NCBI GenBank assembly: GCA_001600635.1
Contig: BCKL01000027.1
Coordinates: 323,513 to 387,512 of the forward strand
Source: Leucosporidium creatinivorum
Lineage: Eukaryota > Basidiomycota > Microbotryomycetes > Leucosporidiales > Leucosporidiaceae
Length of the DNA stretch: 64,000 bases
Reading direction: 5' to 3'
Position numbers and translations under genes: made by a program
Part shown: positions 30,392-42,066 of the stretch, in pieces
Numbering within the stretch: the first letter of the stretch is position 1
Layout: every line of letters starts with the position of its first letter
The notes under the pieces: generated by a model
The model's input: the letters and a program-made list of their open reading frames with translations, nothing else
Told to the model about the DNA's origin: nothing
Databases searched by the model: none

Positions 30392-33300
30392 ATGTACAAG
30401 CTCACGGAGCGGCAGCCTACACCATTAGATCAACTCAAGGAGCAGAGCGCCAGGAAGGTCGGCCCCGCCTACGAGTACTCGATTCGCTCGTGGATCAGCG
30501 CTGCTCGGGATAGCTTTGTACGAGGTGCAGGTCTCTGGCGCGGAGGAGAAGGCGATCCTACTCAGCTGGAAGACGCCTTTATCGCCTTCCGACGAGGTGC
30601 ATTGTAAGTAGCAGCGAGTGCACTTGGATGACGCTCCACCGCGCGGTAGCTGAGCGAGAGCTGGACCACGAGGATGCGGCGGAGAGCACAGGCTACAGCA
30701 TTGACCCCGAGCTGTACTAGCAGTCGTTAGAGGGCTCGGCTAGCCCTACAGCGAGGGCGCCAGAGCCAGCCTTACCTCGTCAGCGCACTCGCTGACCGTT
30801 GCTCTCCTTCCCTACAGCCTTCTTGCGCACGTACGGACACATCCTGGATGGGACCAGCGCTCAGCTCAAGACAAGGAGCTGTACGCCAGCGTTATGCAAG
30901 TAGGTCGACGCCAAGCAGCTCGCGGCCTCGTTCAACGCTGACCACCCTCGTCGTCCAGCTTGCCACCCAGGCCAGCAAGAGCCAAGAGGAGATCAAGCTC
31001 CGCCTCGAGAAACGAGAAGCAGATTGGAACAAGCGCCACAGCAAGCTCGAGGCTACTTCAACCGCGTCCACGAGTCGGGCAGCCGCACAGACGAATGGCA
31101 GCAGCGCATCAGCAGTGGGAGGGTCCGACAGAACATCAGCACTCGGGGACGCATCATCCTCTCGCTCGTCAGCTTCAAAGTCCTCCGCGCTACTTCCTGC
31201 GCCGAGCTGACCGTCATCTTCGCAGTCCTCCCTCCGTCGACGCGCCGGCAGTCTCTCCACCTCTCACCTCAATCGGAGACCGTCTAGCGGCATTGCGTGC
31301 ACGAGGAGTTGACTCGACCAGCACTTTCTCCCGACCCACCGCCCCTCGCCCTACGAACCCTCCCCCCGCCGCCTACGCTCCTCCTTCTACTGCACCGAGT
31401 TTCTCACCACGCCAAGCCGCGCTCAAGGCGCCCGGAAGCCCACCAATACCTCGAAAGCCCGAGTCGCTACAGGGTCGCTCGCCACCGCCGAGTCCCAAGG
31501 CTCGAGCCAAAGGCGATCTCGTCGAGGACTCGGCGGTGCAGCGGACAGGCAGCGCTCCACCCGCGATCCCACGAACCGAGTCTGGACGCTTGGGCCCGTT
31601 CGATGGGATGGGGCTACAGCTGGAGCAGGCGCTGCCGAATGGCCGAGACGACTCTCGGTCGGAAGGATCTCGGCGGCGAGGAAGCGGGTCCACCGAGGGA
31701 CCGAGCAGCCCCTACGACCAGGTCGCCAGTCTACCATCTCCCTCCGCCTTCACCAACTTCTTCCCTAGCATCGACGACTTTGAGAAGACGGTGTCGGGCG
31801 GCTCGCCTTCCAACCTCGACTTTGCCTTTCCCTCCGTCCCCTCCTCCCTCCCATCTGCATCGCCAACACAAGGCGTTCGCAGCTCACTTCTTCCTCCACC
31901 TCGACCCTTCGAGCTCGACACGGGCGACTTCGACCGAGAGCACAAGGAGAGGTCCGCAGCGGCAGCATCGCTCGGCGGCGCAAGCATGGCCCGCTCCTCG
32001 TCGAACGAGACCGCTGCCACCTCACGTCGGGATGAGCTGCCGAGCTCGCTACTACCCGGAGGCGGCTCGCAATCTTCGAGCACCTCCTACAGCAACTCGA
32101 CGACCGCTTCGCCCGGGGTCAGCCGCTCCCCTGCTCGCTCTCCCCTCCCGCCGCCCACTTCGACTTCACAGAGCTTCGGCATTCCCTTCACCACCGAAGT
32201 GTCGCCTAACGCGCTGTATAGCTACCTCGTCACTGCGCAAGCAGAGGCCGGGAAAGGCCCACGAGTGCTGCTGCTGGACGTTCGAAGCCGAGACGAGTAC
32301 GAGCGCGGCCGCGTAATGGGCGAGTCGGTGTGCTTGGAGCCAGTGGTGCTTCGTCCTGGGTGCGCCGAGCCTCAGTTTATTCGTGTCGCAAGCCGCGCTG
32401 ACCTTCTCGCCTGCTGCAGGATCACATCGGCGGCGCTCGAGTCGGCACTTTCCCTTTCGCCCAAGCACGAGCAAGCCCTCTTCGCCGCGCGCAACTGCTA
32501 CGACATGGTCGTCATCTACGATCGCGCATCTCTCATGACGCCCAACTCCGTGCCGCCGTCAACGTCGCCCGAGGCCCAACGTGTGCTATGGACCCTCAAC
32601 AGCGCCATCTACGAGCGCGAGTTCTACAAGAGCCTCAAACGACAACCGGTGCTACTGAAGGGAGGCTGGGAGGCGTGGGAGAAGTACGTTGGCGCAAAGG
32701 GCATCGTTCGAGACGGCGAGGCGCCGGCAGCTGTCGAGCTGACACGGCGGCGGCCAAGTCTGGAGGAGGCGGGTCAGCTCGAGGCCAAGAAGGCGCATCG
32801 CAAGGCGTCCATCGTTCCGGGAGAATATTCGGGAGCTGCTCTGGTCAAGAACTCGAGCGACTCGGTGAGTGGCTGCCATTCTCGTTCGAGCGGCGTTCGC
32901 TGCTGACCTTTCTCGATCCACACAGCAACCTCCCACCTCGCCGCACGGCCAGTCGACCTCTAGCGCCAACGAGAGCTACTTCCCTCCCTCTTCCACTTAC
33001 GCTAGCAACTACTCGAGCAGCAGCAGCAACGCTTTAGCCGGCTCGGGCGTCATCTCGCCTCGCCTCGCCATGCCGCCGACGGCCGCTCAACGCTCAGGAT
33101 CCATCCCTTCCTTCGACGCCTACTCTTCGACCTCCTCCTTCTCGTCGAGCACAGCGCTGTATGGCCAGCATCCCCAGCAGCCTCACATCAACGGCATCAG
33201 CTCCTACTCGTCGCCCACCTCCACCTCGTCGCCAGCCCTCCCGCTGACTCGCAGCGGCTTCGGCGAGGGGCACGACCAGTCGCCACAGTCGTTCACGAGC

Positions 33301-35010
33301 TACCCTCGGCCGTCCATCGACTATCCACAACTTCAACACCGCGCCGCACCGCCCGTCTCGCAGGCGACTCGACCTCCGCCCCTTCCTGCAGCTCCCCTCG
33401 CTCGACCGCCGCCCGTTCAGCCCGCGCCGCAGCGATCCAACTCTTCCTTCAACGGCCTGCATCAGGTCAGCTCGTACTCGTCTGCGCGATCGCAGTTCCC
33501 AACCGACCTCAACTTCAACGACAACGCGATCGGCCTCACGGGTCTCAAGAACCTCGGCAACACATGTTACATGAACTCGACGATCCAGTGCTTGTCGGCA
33601 ACCATCCCCTTCGCTCGCTACTTCAAGGGCGAGCCTTTCACGAAGCCCTTCGCTGAGAAGCTGAGCTGATACTGTCTCGCTTACTACAGATCGGTCTTAC
33701 AAGCGCGACATCAACTCTGTCAACCCCCTCGGCACTCGAGGAGCCCTCGCCGACGCCGTCGCCGAGCTCATCCGCGCCATCTGGGCTCAGCAGTACACCT
33801 TCCTCTCACCCGTCACCTTCCGCGAGAACATCTGTCGAGTCGCGCCTCAATTCCGAGGGTCAGATCAGCATGATGCGCAAGAGTTCCTCGGCTTCCTCCT
33901 CGATGGACTACACGAGGACCTCAACTACGTTGTCAAGAAGCCGAAGCCTATCGAGATGACCCCCGACCGGGAGCACGACCTCGAGACGCTCCCTCCGCAG
34001 ATCATGAGCGACCGCGAGTGGGAGATCTACCGCATGCGTAACGACAGCTTCGTCGTGCAGTGCTTCCAGGGACAGTTTCGCAACCAGCTCAAGTGCTTGA
34101 CTTGCGGCAAGGTGAGCTCGGTGCTTTCGTCGTCGCCGTAGTCGACGCTGACCTTCTTTACACTCCCAGACCTCAACGACCTACAACGTGAGCAAGCTAT
34201 GAATCTCTGCCTCGTTGCATCTCGCTGACTTCTCGTCGCTCGCAGACTTTCATGCCCCTCTCGATCCCCATTCCATCAGGGCGTGGGCTCACGAAGGCCA
34301 GCCTCGAGGACTGTATCAAGGCGTTCGTGCGAGAAGAGATCTTGGACAAGGATGACGCTTGGTGAGTTTCCTCTTCCTCGAAGATTCGGCGCAGCGCTGA
34401 CCGACCATCTCTTTCCAGGTTCTGTCCTCGCTGCAAGACAAATCGGAAGGCATCCAAGAGGCTCACGCTCTCTCGACTACCTCCCATCCTCGTCATCCAC
34501 CTCAAGCGCTTCTCGTTCAAAGGCCCTTTCAGCGACAAGGTTGGTTCTCGCCTCTCTGCTCCCTCGTTCGGCGCGAGCTCACCCTTGTCGCTCGTCTACC
34601 CAGATTGAGACTCAAGTCCAGTTCCCGCTCTCGGGGCTCGACCTCACTAGCTACCTCCCACCACCCCTGTTCGACAAGCGAGGTCCACCGCCGTCTTCGT
34701 CAACCAAGGGCAACGTCTACGACCTCTTCGCCGTCACCAACCACTACGGCAACCTGAGCAGCGGGCATTAGTGAGTTCGCACTGTCCGTTTCAATTTCAC
34801 TCGCGCTCTTGCTGACCTCGTCTCGTCTCGCAGTACGGCCTTTGTTCGAAGCGGACGGGAATGGCACAACATCGGCGACTCGAAGTGCACCCAGGTCGAT
34901 CCTCGAGTCGTGGAATCGGTGAGTGTAGGCGCTGCAGGTATGCGACTCGCGCTGACCCTCTGTTCGCGCAGGCCAAGTCCGCTTACATCTTGTACTATGC
35001 GCTCCGCTGA
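30392..35010 (+). CDS. Doa4/USP8-like ubiquitin carboxyl-terminal hydrolase
   Basis: Cysteine protease removing ubiquitin, by homology acting at endosomes/proteasome. ATG 30392 ([20 protein letters not shown]). Order: N-terminal helical MIT/USP8-dimer-like region, a short coiled coil ([18 protein letters not shown]), long Ser/Pro-rich linker, a rhodanese-like domain ([15 protein letters not shown] ... [15 protein letters not shown]) with no catalytic Cys loop visible, a second Ser/Pro linker, then the USP core. Cys box [18 protein letters not shown] (about 33540), [19 protein letters not shown], zinc-ribbon CLTCGK and [19 protein letters not shown], and His box [20 protein letters not shown]. 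It ends [12 protein letters not shown]. About eleven exons; an 18-nt exon (34170-34187, TSTTYN) lies inside the zinc-ribbon finger. Confidence 0.9.
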
Positions 35011-35841
35011 GCGATTCGACAGCAGCGCCTCCGTTCGGTCGCTGGGAGCTTACTCTATCGTTAGTCATCGAGCATGAGCATACCTGCAGTACTATACCCT
35101 CTTCCCTCGACGTCTTGCAGCTGTGGACGAATGCAGTCGAGCAGCGAAGGGCGACAGTGCTCAGCGAACGCCGAGCTTCGAAACAAGGCGTGAAGCCCAC
35201 TCTGACATCCTATCACCTGCCTGATGTGAGCCTCATCCGAGCTTCCCTTTCAGTTTCGTGCTCCCTGGACCCCCGCTTCTCTCCTGCTCGATCTTAGCCT
35301 ACAGCAGCAGCTCAGTTCTCTCTTTCCCGGCGCCTTAGAGAGGCCTGCACCTCTCCGGTGGGTGCCACAACCTTCGCTTTCGTAGTATGTGAGCAGTAAA
35401 GTACTACAGTGGATAGTACAAGCTGCCTTGCTCACTCATGAGTGTGAAATCGACGTGCTCGGCGATGAGGCGAAGCAAGACCGCCGAGGAAGTGTTTCGC
35501 CGCCAATCGGCCTCTACTTCAGGCTGTGATGTCTGAAGCGGACGTTCTTGATCTCAGTGTACATTTGGTTTTGGAAGGGAAAGCTTACAGAAATTCAGGG
35601 CTTCAAACGGACGCTCGACCCTCTCTTCCATCCAGCGCTTGGATTCAGGACTCGTCAACACCGCGCTCATCACTTGCTCTTGTCTTCAACCTCTTCGCTT
35701 CAGTTTCGTTCGACGCGTCTTAGGACTACGTGTAGTGCTCTGTGCAGTGCTGTGGCCATTGGTAAGCCCTTACACGGCACCCTCCCGCTCGGCGCTGCCT
35801 CGCTGACCCAGTCGTGCGGTGTCAAAAGCCGCAACTTTGCT
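35011..35841. other. Intergenic region with no supported gene
   Basis: About 0.8 kb between two same-strand genes. An open frame runs from about 35548 into the next gene, but no ATG before 35842 is convincing; part could be 5' UTR or an unrecognised first exon. Confidence 0.35.
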
Positions 35842-38800
35842 ATGAGCGGTCCAGCGGGACGCTCTACACCATCAAGAAGCGCTCTCTCCTCCTCTTCCAC
35901 CTCAGCAGCTCCCGGCCGCTCTGATGGCTTCCTTCGAGCGCTCGCTCCACGCGCCGACTTGCTGGCTCGATTCGCTTTCATCCAAGGCGCTCCCAAAGAG
36001 CTCGTTCCGGAGGGTGGAGGATACCGCACGGTTTCGCACTACACGAACCTCATGGTCAGCATGGTCAAAGCTTTCGAGCAGGGAGGCGGGGGAGATGTCG
36101 GCGAAGTCGTGAGGTGCGTGTCTCAGAGCTTAGGAAGGCAGACCAAGCTGACCTCGCTGTTGCTCCAACACAGAGCACTCCATGCCGTACATGGAGCAGA
36201 AGTACACGCCGCGCTCACCGCCGTCAACGTCAAGTTTGCTCTACCTCTACCCGCTATCGACGGCTACCAAGAGCTCGGCCGTACCAACTTTCCCTCCTAC
36301 GCCACTTCCCTCGAGTTCTCCTACCCCATCAGCTCGTCGAAAGAGATTTCTTTGATCCTCTCCGCTCTCGGAGAAGCGTTCGATGTGGAGGTCATCTGCG
36401 CTGGGTGCGAGGATTCGAGGTCAGTTGCGAGCGCCGAGACTTTGCGAGGCCTCGAGGGCAGCGCTGATCCCTTTGACCTTCTCTAGCAGCTCCAAGGAAA
36501 TGACATGGAAGCTTATCGGGCTGTGTAACGGTCCCAAGTTCCTCAAGATGGTCGTCAACCTGGTGAGCTCCGAGCCTCGGCGGCTGCCCTTCGACTCGCC
36601 GCAGCTGACACCCTACACCCGTAGCTCTTCTACCACTATCTCCGCTCCGAGCGACTCTTCCTCCACCCAAACCTCTCCCACCTATCTTCTGCCCTCACCC
36701 TCGACACTCGCGCCCAGCTTTGTCTCTCGCTCATCGTCGCCGTCGCCGAGAACATTGGGTCGACACTCGGCGATCATTCCAACATGGCGCAGCGCAATGG
36801 TGCGCCCTTCATCCGCTACATCGCCTTGGAAAAGCTACGAGTGGATTACCCTCCCGCCGCCACCGCCAACGCCAACGCCAACCAAGCATCGCCGAGCTCG
36901 TCGATCTCCCCCTTCCTTCTCAGCGCCACCTCTCTACCTCGCATCGACCTCGCAGCGTCTCTCCGACCTAGGGATATCGCTTCGGGCTTCCAATGGAAGG
37001 AGAAACGCGACAAGAAACGTGACAAAATCAGGAGGATTGATCCAAAGCGCGCCGCAAAGTTCGCTCGCCGTCTCGCCGAGCGCGTTGAGCAGGTCGCCAA
37101 CGCAGAGGTATCATCGGGAGCACTCTCGAGGCGTTACTCTCCGGAAGACGTTGGAGCCGCGCTCGGAAAGCCTCTCAAGCGTCGCCTTTCGCCACTCTAC
37201 CTTTGCTTCGCTACCCCTCCTCCACTCCCAAATCCGTCCGGCATCTGGTTCCCACTCCTCGTCGAGCCTGCTGTACCATCGGCACCTCCTCACTCCTCCA
37301 CTCAAGCCGGCCTCCCTCCCAACCCATTCCCCGGACTCGTCTACAAAGCCTTCTCCCCGCCCTCCCGCAACCTCGAAGCGACCCTTTCCCCCTCCTCCGA
37401 GCTTCCTTCCTCCTCCGATCATACATCTCCTGCACCCGATAATCCACTCTTCCCATCATCCTCCAGCAACAGGCGTCGTCGACCTCGCAAGAAGCGTAGC
37501 CCAGCGAACGAGTCGCCGACAACCAAAGCGCCGCGGAGGAAGTCGAGGGAGAAGGACAGGAAAGGGTTGCCGTTTGTTGGTGTCGAAATCGAGGACGGAG
37601 AGGAGGAGTGTTCCGGCGAGTCGGATTGTGGGGAGGATGTCAAGATGGATCCGAAGGACATGCCGCGAGGGCTCTCGTCGAAGAACCTCGAGCGCCTTCC
37701 CTCGATTCGACGCAACCTCACCCACTCGGCCGACTATCCTTCCGACACACCCACTCCTACCTCTTCGGACCTCCTCCTCAACTTCGACACGCGAACCTTT
37801 GCCGACCACGAGCTCGACCAAAACCCGGCAGCTCGGCGCCGACTCAAAGTTTTGCTGGAGGGAACGAAGGCAGGGGGAGAGGTCGTGACGGAGGAGAACA
37901 AGGAAGAGATGGACGCTGCGTTTGTGTGGAGGACGACCAAGTTTGCGGAGGCCGTCGAGGCGGAGCCCGAGCTTCGCCAGCGCGCTGCTCCCGAAGTGCA
38001 GTACTCTCTCGGCAGCATGGACGACCCGAGGGGCACCCTCCAGTACGAAGTCGGCACCACAATCTCTGTGCATCTCTGTGCAGGGAGATTTGACGTTCCC
38101 CGTGGCTCCCGGACACATGTTTGCCCGAGATGACGCTCTCGGCGCTGCCGAGGCCGAGATTGAGAGGCTCAAAGGGGAAGCTTCCTTGAGCTCTCGTACT
38201 GGTGAGCTCGCTTTTCTTCTTCTCAGTGATACATAGAACCCAGCTCATGCTCTTCACCCCACAGGATCGCCTTTCGCTCCTTCGTCGACGACAGGCAACT
38301 CGATTTTCGGCTCGCTTTCTCCACCTTCTTCTGCACCTGGTGAGTTCTTAGCTTAGCCCCAAAGGCTTTAGTTAAGCTACAGACCAGCTGATCAGTCTTC
38401 TCGGTCCTGCAGGATCACCATCCACGTCCTCACCGACCGCCGGCGACTCGGCGCGCTCGGCTCTCGGCTCAGCTGTTCCTTCCTCGCCTACTGGTGAGCT
38501 CTTCACTCGACTGGGCTAGCACACAGCAAGCTACAGTAAAGCTGACCGCGTTCGTCTATTTTATAGGACCGCCTACATCCTCAGCGCCGACATTAGAAAG
38601 CTCGGCCGGCACGCCCTTCGTTCCCCCGTCTTCATCGGCCTCTGGTGAGCGCCCTACTTAGTCAGGAGCTCGCAACGAGTTATATGAGTGCTGAACAAAC
38701 ACGTCGGACCAACAGCACCCACCGCTCCCACCTCTGCATCGCCAAATGCTGCTTTTCCCCGCTCGTGCCCTCGTCCCCGCCGACCCTGCCACACAAGCAA

Positions 38801-40538
38801 CTCGATTCAGCAGACCTTCGCACCGCTCTCACCCGCCAACAAGGACAGTATCTGGTGGAACGACACGGTATGGCATCCTCGACACGCTTCCTCTAAGACG
38901 AACCGGCATGATCCAGGTCAACACCTCCAATTTCGCCTCTCCCTCAAGCTCCTCCTCGCCGTCCCTGCACGACACAAGCTCATCGCGCAGGCCGCCAACC
39001 GAACTTGGCTGCTGCGCGAGCTTGCGCCAAGATGGTACAGGAGGAGAGCGCCAGAAAGCAAAGCCGAGTACTCGTGGGCGGAGGAGCAGCCGAGCGGGGA
39101 GGGTTGGAAGGATCTCCAGGGCGAGGGAGCGGAGGAGGAGAACGACTACTGGTGGAGGACCCACGTCTTCGACTTGTCCGACCTCACCCCCTTCGGCACT
39201 CCCATGCTCTTCGTCCTCGACTTCCTCGGCCGAGCCGGCTTCGACGTCCTCCTCTCCTTCGAAGCGCACCCCTGCGGCATCGACTCGCAGCGTCGCTCCC
39301 AGGCCGACTTCCGCCGTATCGTCGAGGCGCAGGAGAGGATCGCTCTGACCATCTCCTTCCTCGGTCCCGCCTCGGCCGAATCGGACACCATGCTCGCCGA
39401 CTGGCACCGCGCCAAGCTCTCCAACCAGGCGACCTACCTCCTCCTCGCCTCGGCACCAACCTACATGGTCAACAATGGAGCCCACCTCATCCACGCCGAC
39501 TCCAAAAATCCATGGGCGACCATCTACTCGATCATCGCCGAGGAGGAGCGAACCGGCAAGGCTTTCGATTGGCAACTCGCCTCACCCTTCCTTCGCTCCT
39601 TCACCGAGCAAGTCCACTTCAAGCCTCTCTCGGAACCCTCTTACCACTCTTCCCACGCCCGAGATGTCGCTGCCATCCGGTCCGGCTACCGCTTCGGTTC
39701 CCTCGCCAAAACCGAAGCCCTCCTCGCCAACGGTGGCATTCCCAGCGCCTTCCACCTCGCCATCCTCCGCCGCGCACAGCAGTCGGAGTACGTCAAGAAC
39801 AGGCTGGAGGAGGTCGGACTTACGGAGCAGGAGATCCAAGCCGAGAACCGGTTCTCCATCGCCGCCAAGAAAGCTCGCGAGGCTTCCGCTTCTCTGAAGG
39901 CGCAAAGTCTCGACGACGACCTCAAGAGGCACCGCATCATGTTCACCAACCTCAAACACACTCTCCGTAGCGCCACCGTCGACGCCGTCCACATCTACAC
40001 CCTCCACATCGACTCCTCCGCATCAGCCACCACTCGGCCGAAGCTCGGATGCTTCTCGAAAGGCCCCAACGTCTTCTCCGTCTCCATCAAGCCCGTCCCC
40101 AGCGAGTTCCAGGAGGTTCGCTGGGCTCCCAGCCTCAACGGCAGGCTCGGAGAGGTCACGCTCGGATGCACCGAGCCGAGGTGCCAGAGGTTCGGCTGCC
40201 TCTCCCCTTGGCTCGATCGCATCGACGACCTCGTTGAGCAGGAAGGTCCGGAGGAGGTGTTGTGGATGTTGTGTGCGTGGAAGACGGTTTGCATGTGGAA
40301 GGGTGGTGGAGCGCCGTCGAGGAGGCCGGGAACGAAGGCGGTCTCGCACTCCGTCGGCGCCGAAGACAGGTCGGACGCGGCGCGTCGGCGTTCGGAGGAG
40401 GAGATGAAGATTATGGCCAGGGAGGAGAAGGACAAAGACGCTGAGACGGAGTGGGAGCGCACCTTGTGGCGGGAGCGAGCAGGGGTATACGAGCAGGCGG
40501 CGGAGGATCTGCGCGAGAGGTACCTCCTGATGGACTAG
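35842..40538 (+). CDS. Large unknown protein with tandem duplicated Ser/Pro exons
   Basis: I do not recognise the family. From ATG 35842 (MSGPAGRSTPSRSALSSSST) the first exons give RALHAVHGAEVHAALTAVNV, KEMTWKLIGLCNGPKFLKMV and LFYHYLRSERLFLHPNLSHL. A long exon then holds Pro-rich and basic stretches (RRRRPRKKRS). Next come three small exons (38265-38339, 38413-38493, 38567-38644), all phase 1 and similarly Ser/Pro-rich. The last long exon has an ordered domain (YWWRTHVFDLSDLTPFGTPM, then RPKLGCFSKGPNVFSV) and a charged helical end. Near 38040-38095 the frame changes without a clean GT-AG intron, so that junction is unresolved. It could conceivably be two fused gene models. Confidence 0.6.
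38265..38644 (+). repeat. Array of three duplicated symmetric (phase 1-1) exons
   Basis: Exons of 75, 81 and 78 nt each begin GA(T/C)C(A/G)CC, end at ..CTG before GTGAG, and encode GSPFAPSSTTGNS, GSPSTSSPTAGDS and GPPTSSAPTLESS at their starts. The following exon begins APTAPTSASPNA, a possible fourth copy. All introns interrupt the same Gly/Ala codon position. Confidence 0.8.
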
Positions 40539-41018
40539 AGTAGAGCCCTCACCCCTTTGTAGATGTGGCTAGACGTTGTGATACACCTATACCCCACCTT
40601 CATCGAGCTGGGTTGCGAAGCTGAGGTCCTAAGTCGCTCGCTGATCCTTGGGCGTCATCCTCTCGGCTTGGGCGCGAAGCTCTGAAGAGGGTGAGTGAGA
40701 TGGCTCTTTGCATGCAAGCTAGCTCGTGCTACTGCAGACCTTGCTGTTGGAGGAGAAGCGAAAATTGGGCAGAAGGGGTTCGACGAGGAGCGCAAAGGTC
40801 AGCTCCGATCTCGGTGCGGGGAGCTCAGGGAGGACTCAAGGGAGCGGAAAGACTCACCTAAGCGTCTTTAACCCCCTGGCATCTCCCATGCAGCTCATAG
40901 CTCTGCATGACGCCGACGCGAGCGCCGAGAGATCCGAACCCCGAACGACCAAGGGTGCTGTCAGGTAGGAAGGGGCGTCAGCTGCCGAGGCTCGCATTTG
41001 GGCGCTCTGCGAGTAGAC
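40539..41018. other. Intergenic region, nothing recognised
   Basis: 3' flanks of two convergent genes. An 80-codon ORF at 40726 has no supporting features. Confidence 0.4.
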
Positions 41019-41587
41019 CTACGACGCTTCCAAGCGCACTTTGGAGGTCCTGAAGAGGCGCTCGCGAAGCAAGAGCTGCCGATCTGCTAAGGGAGTGGCA
41101 GTCAGCTACCGCCTGACGGTGTCGGTCAAGCGATGGGAGGATCGACGGAGACGACGTACCACCAGAGCGGCGTATGCGAGCACGAGACTTGTGAGCCTGC
41201 AGAGCGGAGACAAATTCGGTCAACGTCGGCTCGGCGGAGGTGAGGAGGCTTCCAGACTCACCTCTGACACGCCTTGACGGCTCAAATGTCCAGTAGCAAT
41301 CCCAATGTTGGCGATGTAGTCGTAGCTTTGCGCTCGTGTGACCTCTATGCGAGAACGAGGTCAGCGAGGAGCGGTCGTCGAGCTCGGCGAACAAGGTACT
41401 CACCGTAAGACCACCTGAAGCCTCGAGAGAGCAATAGAAGCAGTAAGCCAGAACGAGATCCATAACCTAGCACTCCCGTGCTCTTCGACACGCTCCCCTC
41501 GCCTCCCTCCCCTCCGACACCACCAGCTCCGCCGACGCGCTTCCCAGAGCACCAGCACCCCTGTCTCCACATCCATGAAAACAGCAT
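41019..41587 (-). CDS. Small putative membrane protein
   Basis: Tentative four-exon gene of about 120 residues. Splicing joins a Gly-rich N-terminal region and hydrophobic stretch (SRSGLLLLLLSRGFRWSY) to EVTRAQSYDYIANIGIATGH, then AHKSRARIRRSG and a basic C-terminus ending SKVRLEAS, stop at 41019. Support comes from consistent phases across three introns with CTGAC/TTGACC branch sites. I do not recognise the family, and ATG 41587 is only the first in frame. It could be a mitochondrial or organelle membrane protein. Confidence 0.4.
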
Positions 41588-42066
41588 GGCGTCCAAGCGA
41601 ATCTTGACGTGCGTGCGAGTCGGTAGGCGGGTAACGAAGTAGACGAGCGCGTAGCAAACAAATGGAGCGCGAGGCGGAGAGAGACGCGTCGAAAGACAGC
41701 CCCATCAACCTACAGCGATCAAGGCGGTGGGTTGGAGAGGTGCAGAATGTCCAGCCGTGCTGCTAACAACTCGCCAGATTGAGCCTTCCGGCACCTTAGA
41801 AAGGCCTGACCGAACCGGACGCGCACCTCGCCTCCGCCTGAGCTGTAGGGACGTAGGGGAGTTGGAGGGGGGTGGGGGGAAGGAGAGCAGGAGCCGTGGG
41901 ATGAGTGCGAGCCGTCAAGAACCTCCCAGAGCTAAGGTCGGTTACAAGCAGTGATTCGGACGAGGGAAAGCTGAGGAGTCCTCCTCGGGCGCGACCAAGT
42001 TCACCATCGCTCAGAGCTCAGAGCGGTGCTCGTTTGCCCTTCTCTCTCCGTCACATCACCTCGCTC
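41588..42066. promoter_or_regulatory. Divergent promoter region
   Basis: About 480 bp between two divergent starts; no specific element recognised. An alternative upstream exon for the small minus-strand gene may lie at 41600-41708. Confidence 0.35.

Noticed and set aside
36383-37888. 501-codon plus-strand ORF
   Set aside because: Shadow frame of the large unknown gene; low-complexity Ser/Pro/Arg content and no splice support.
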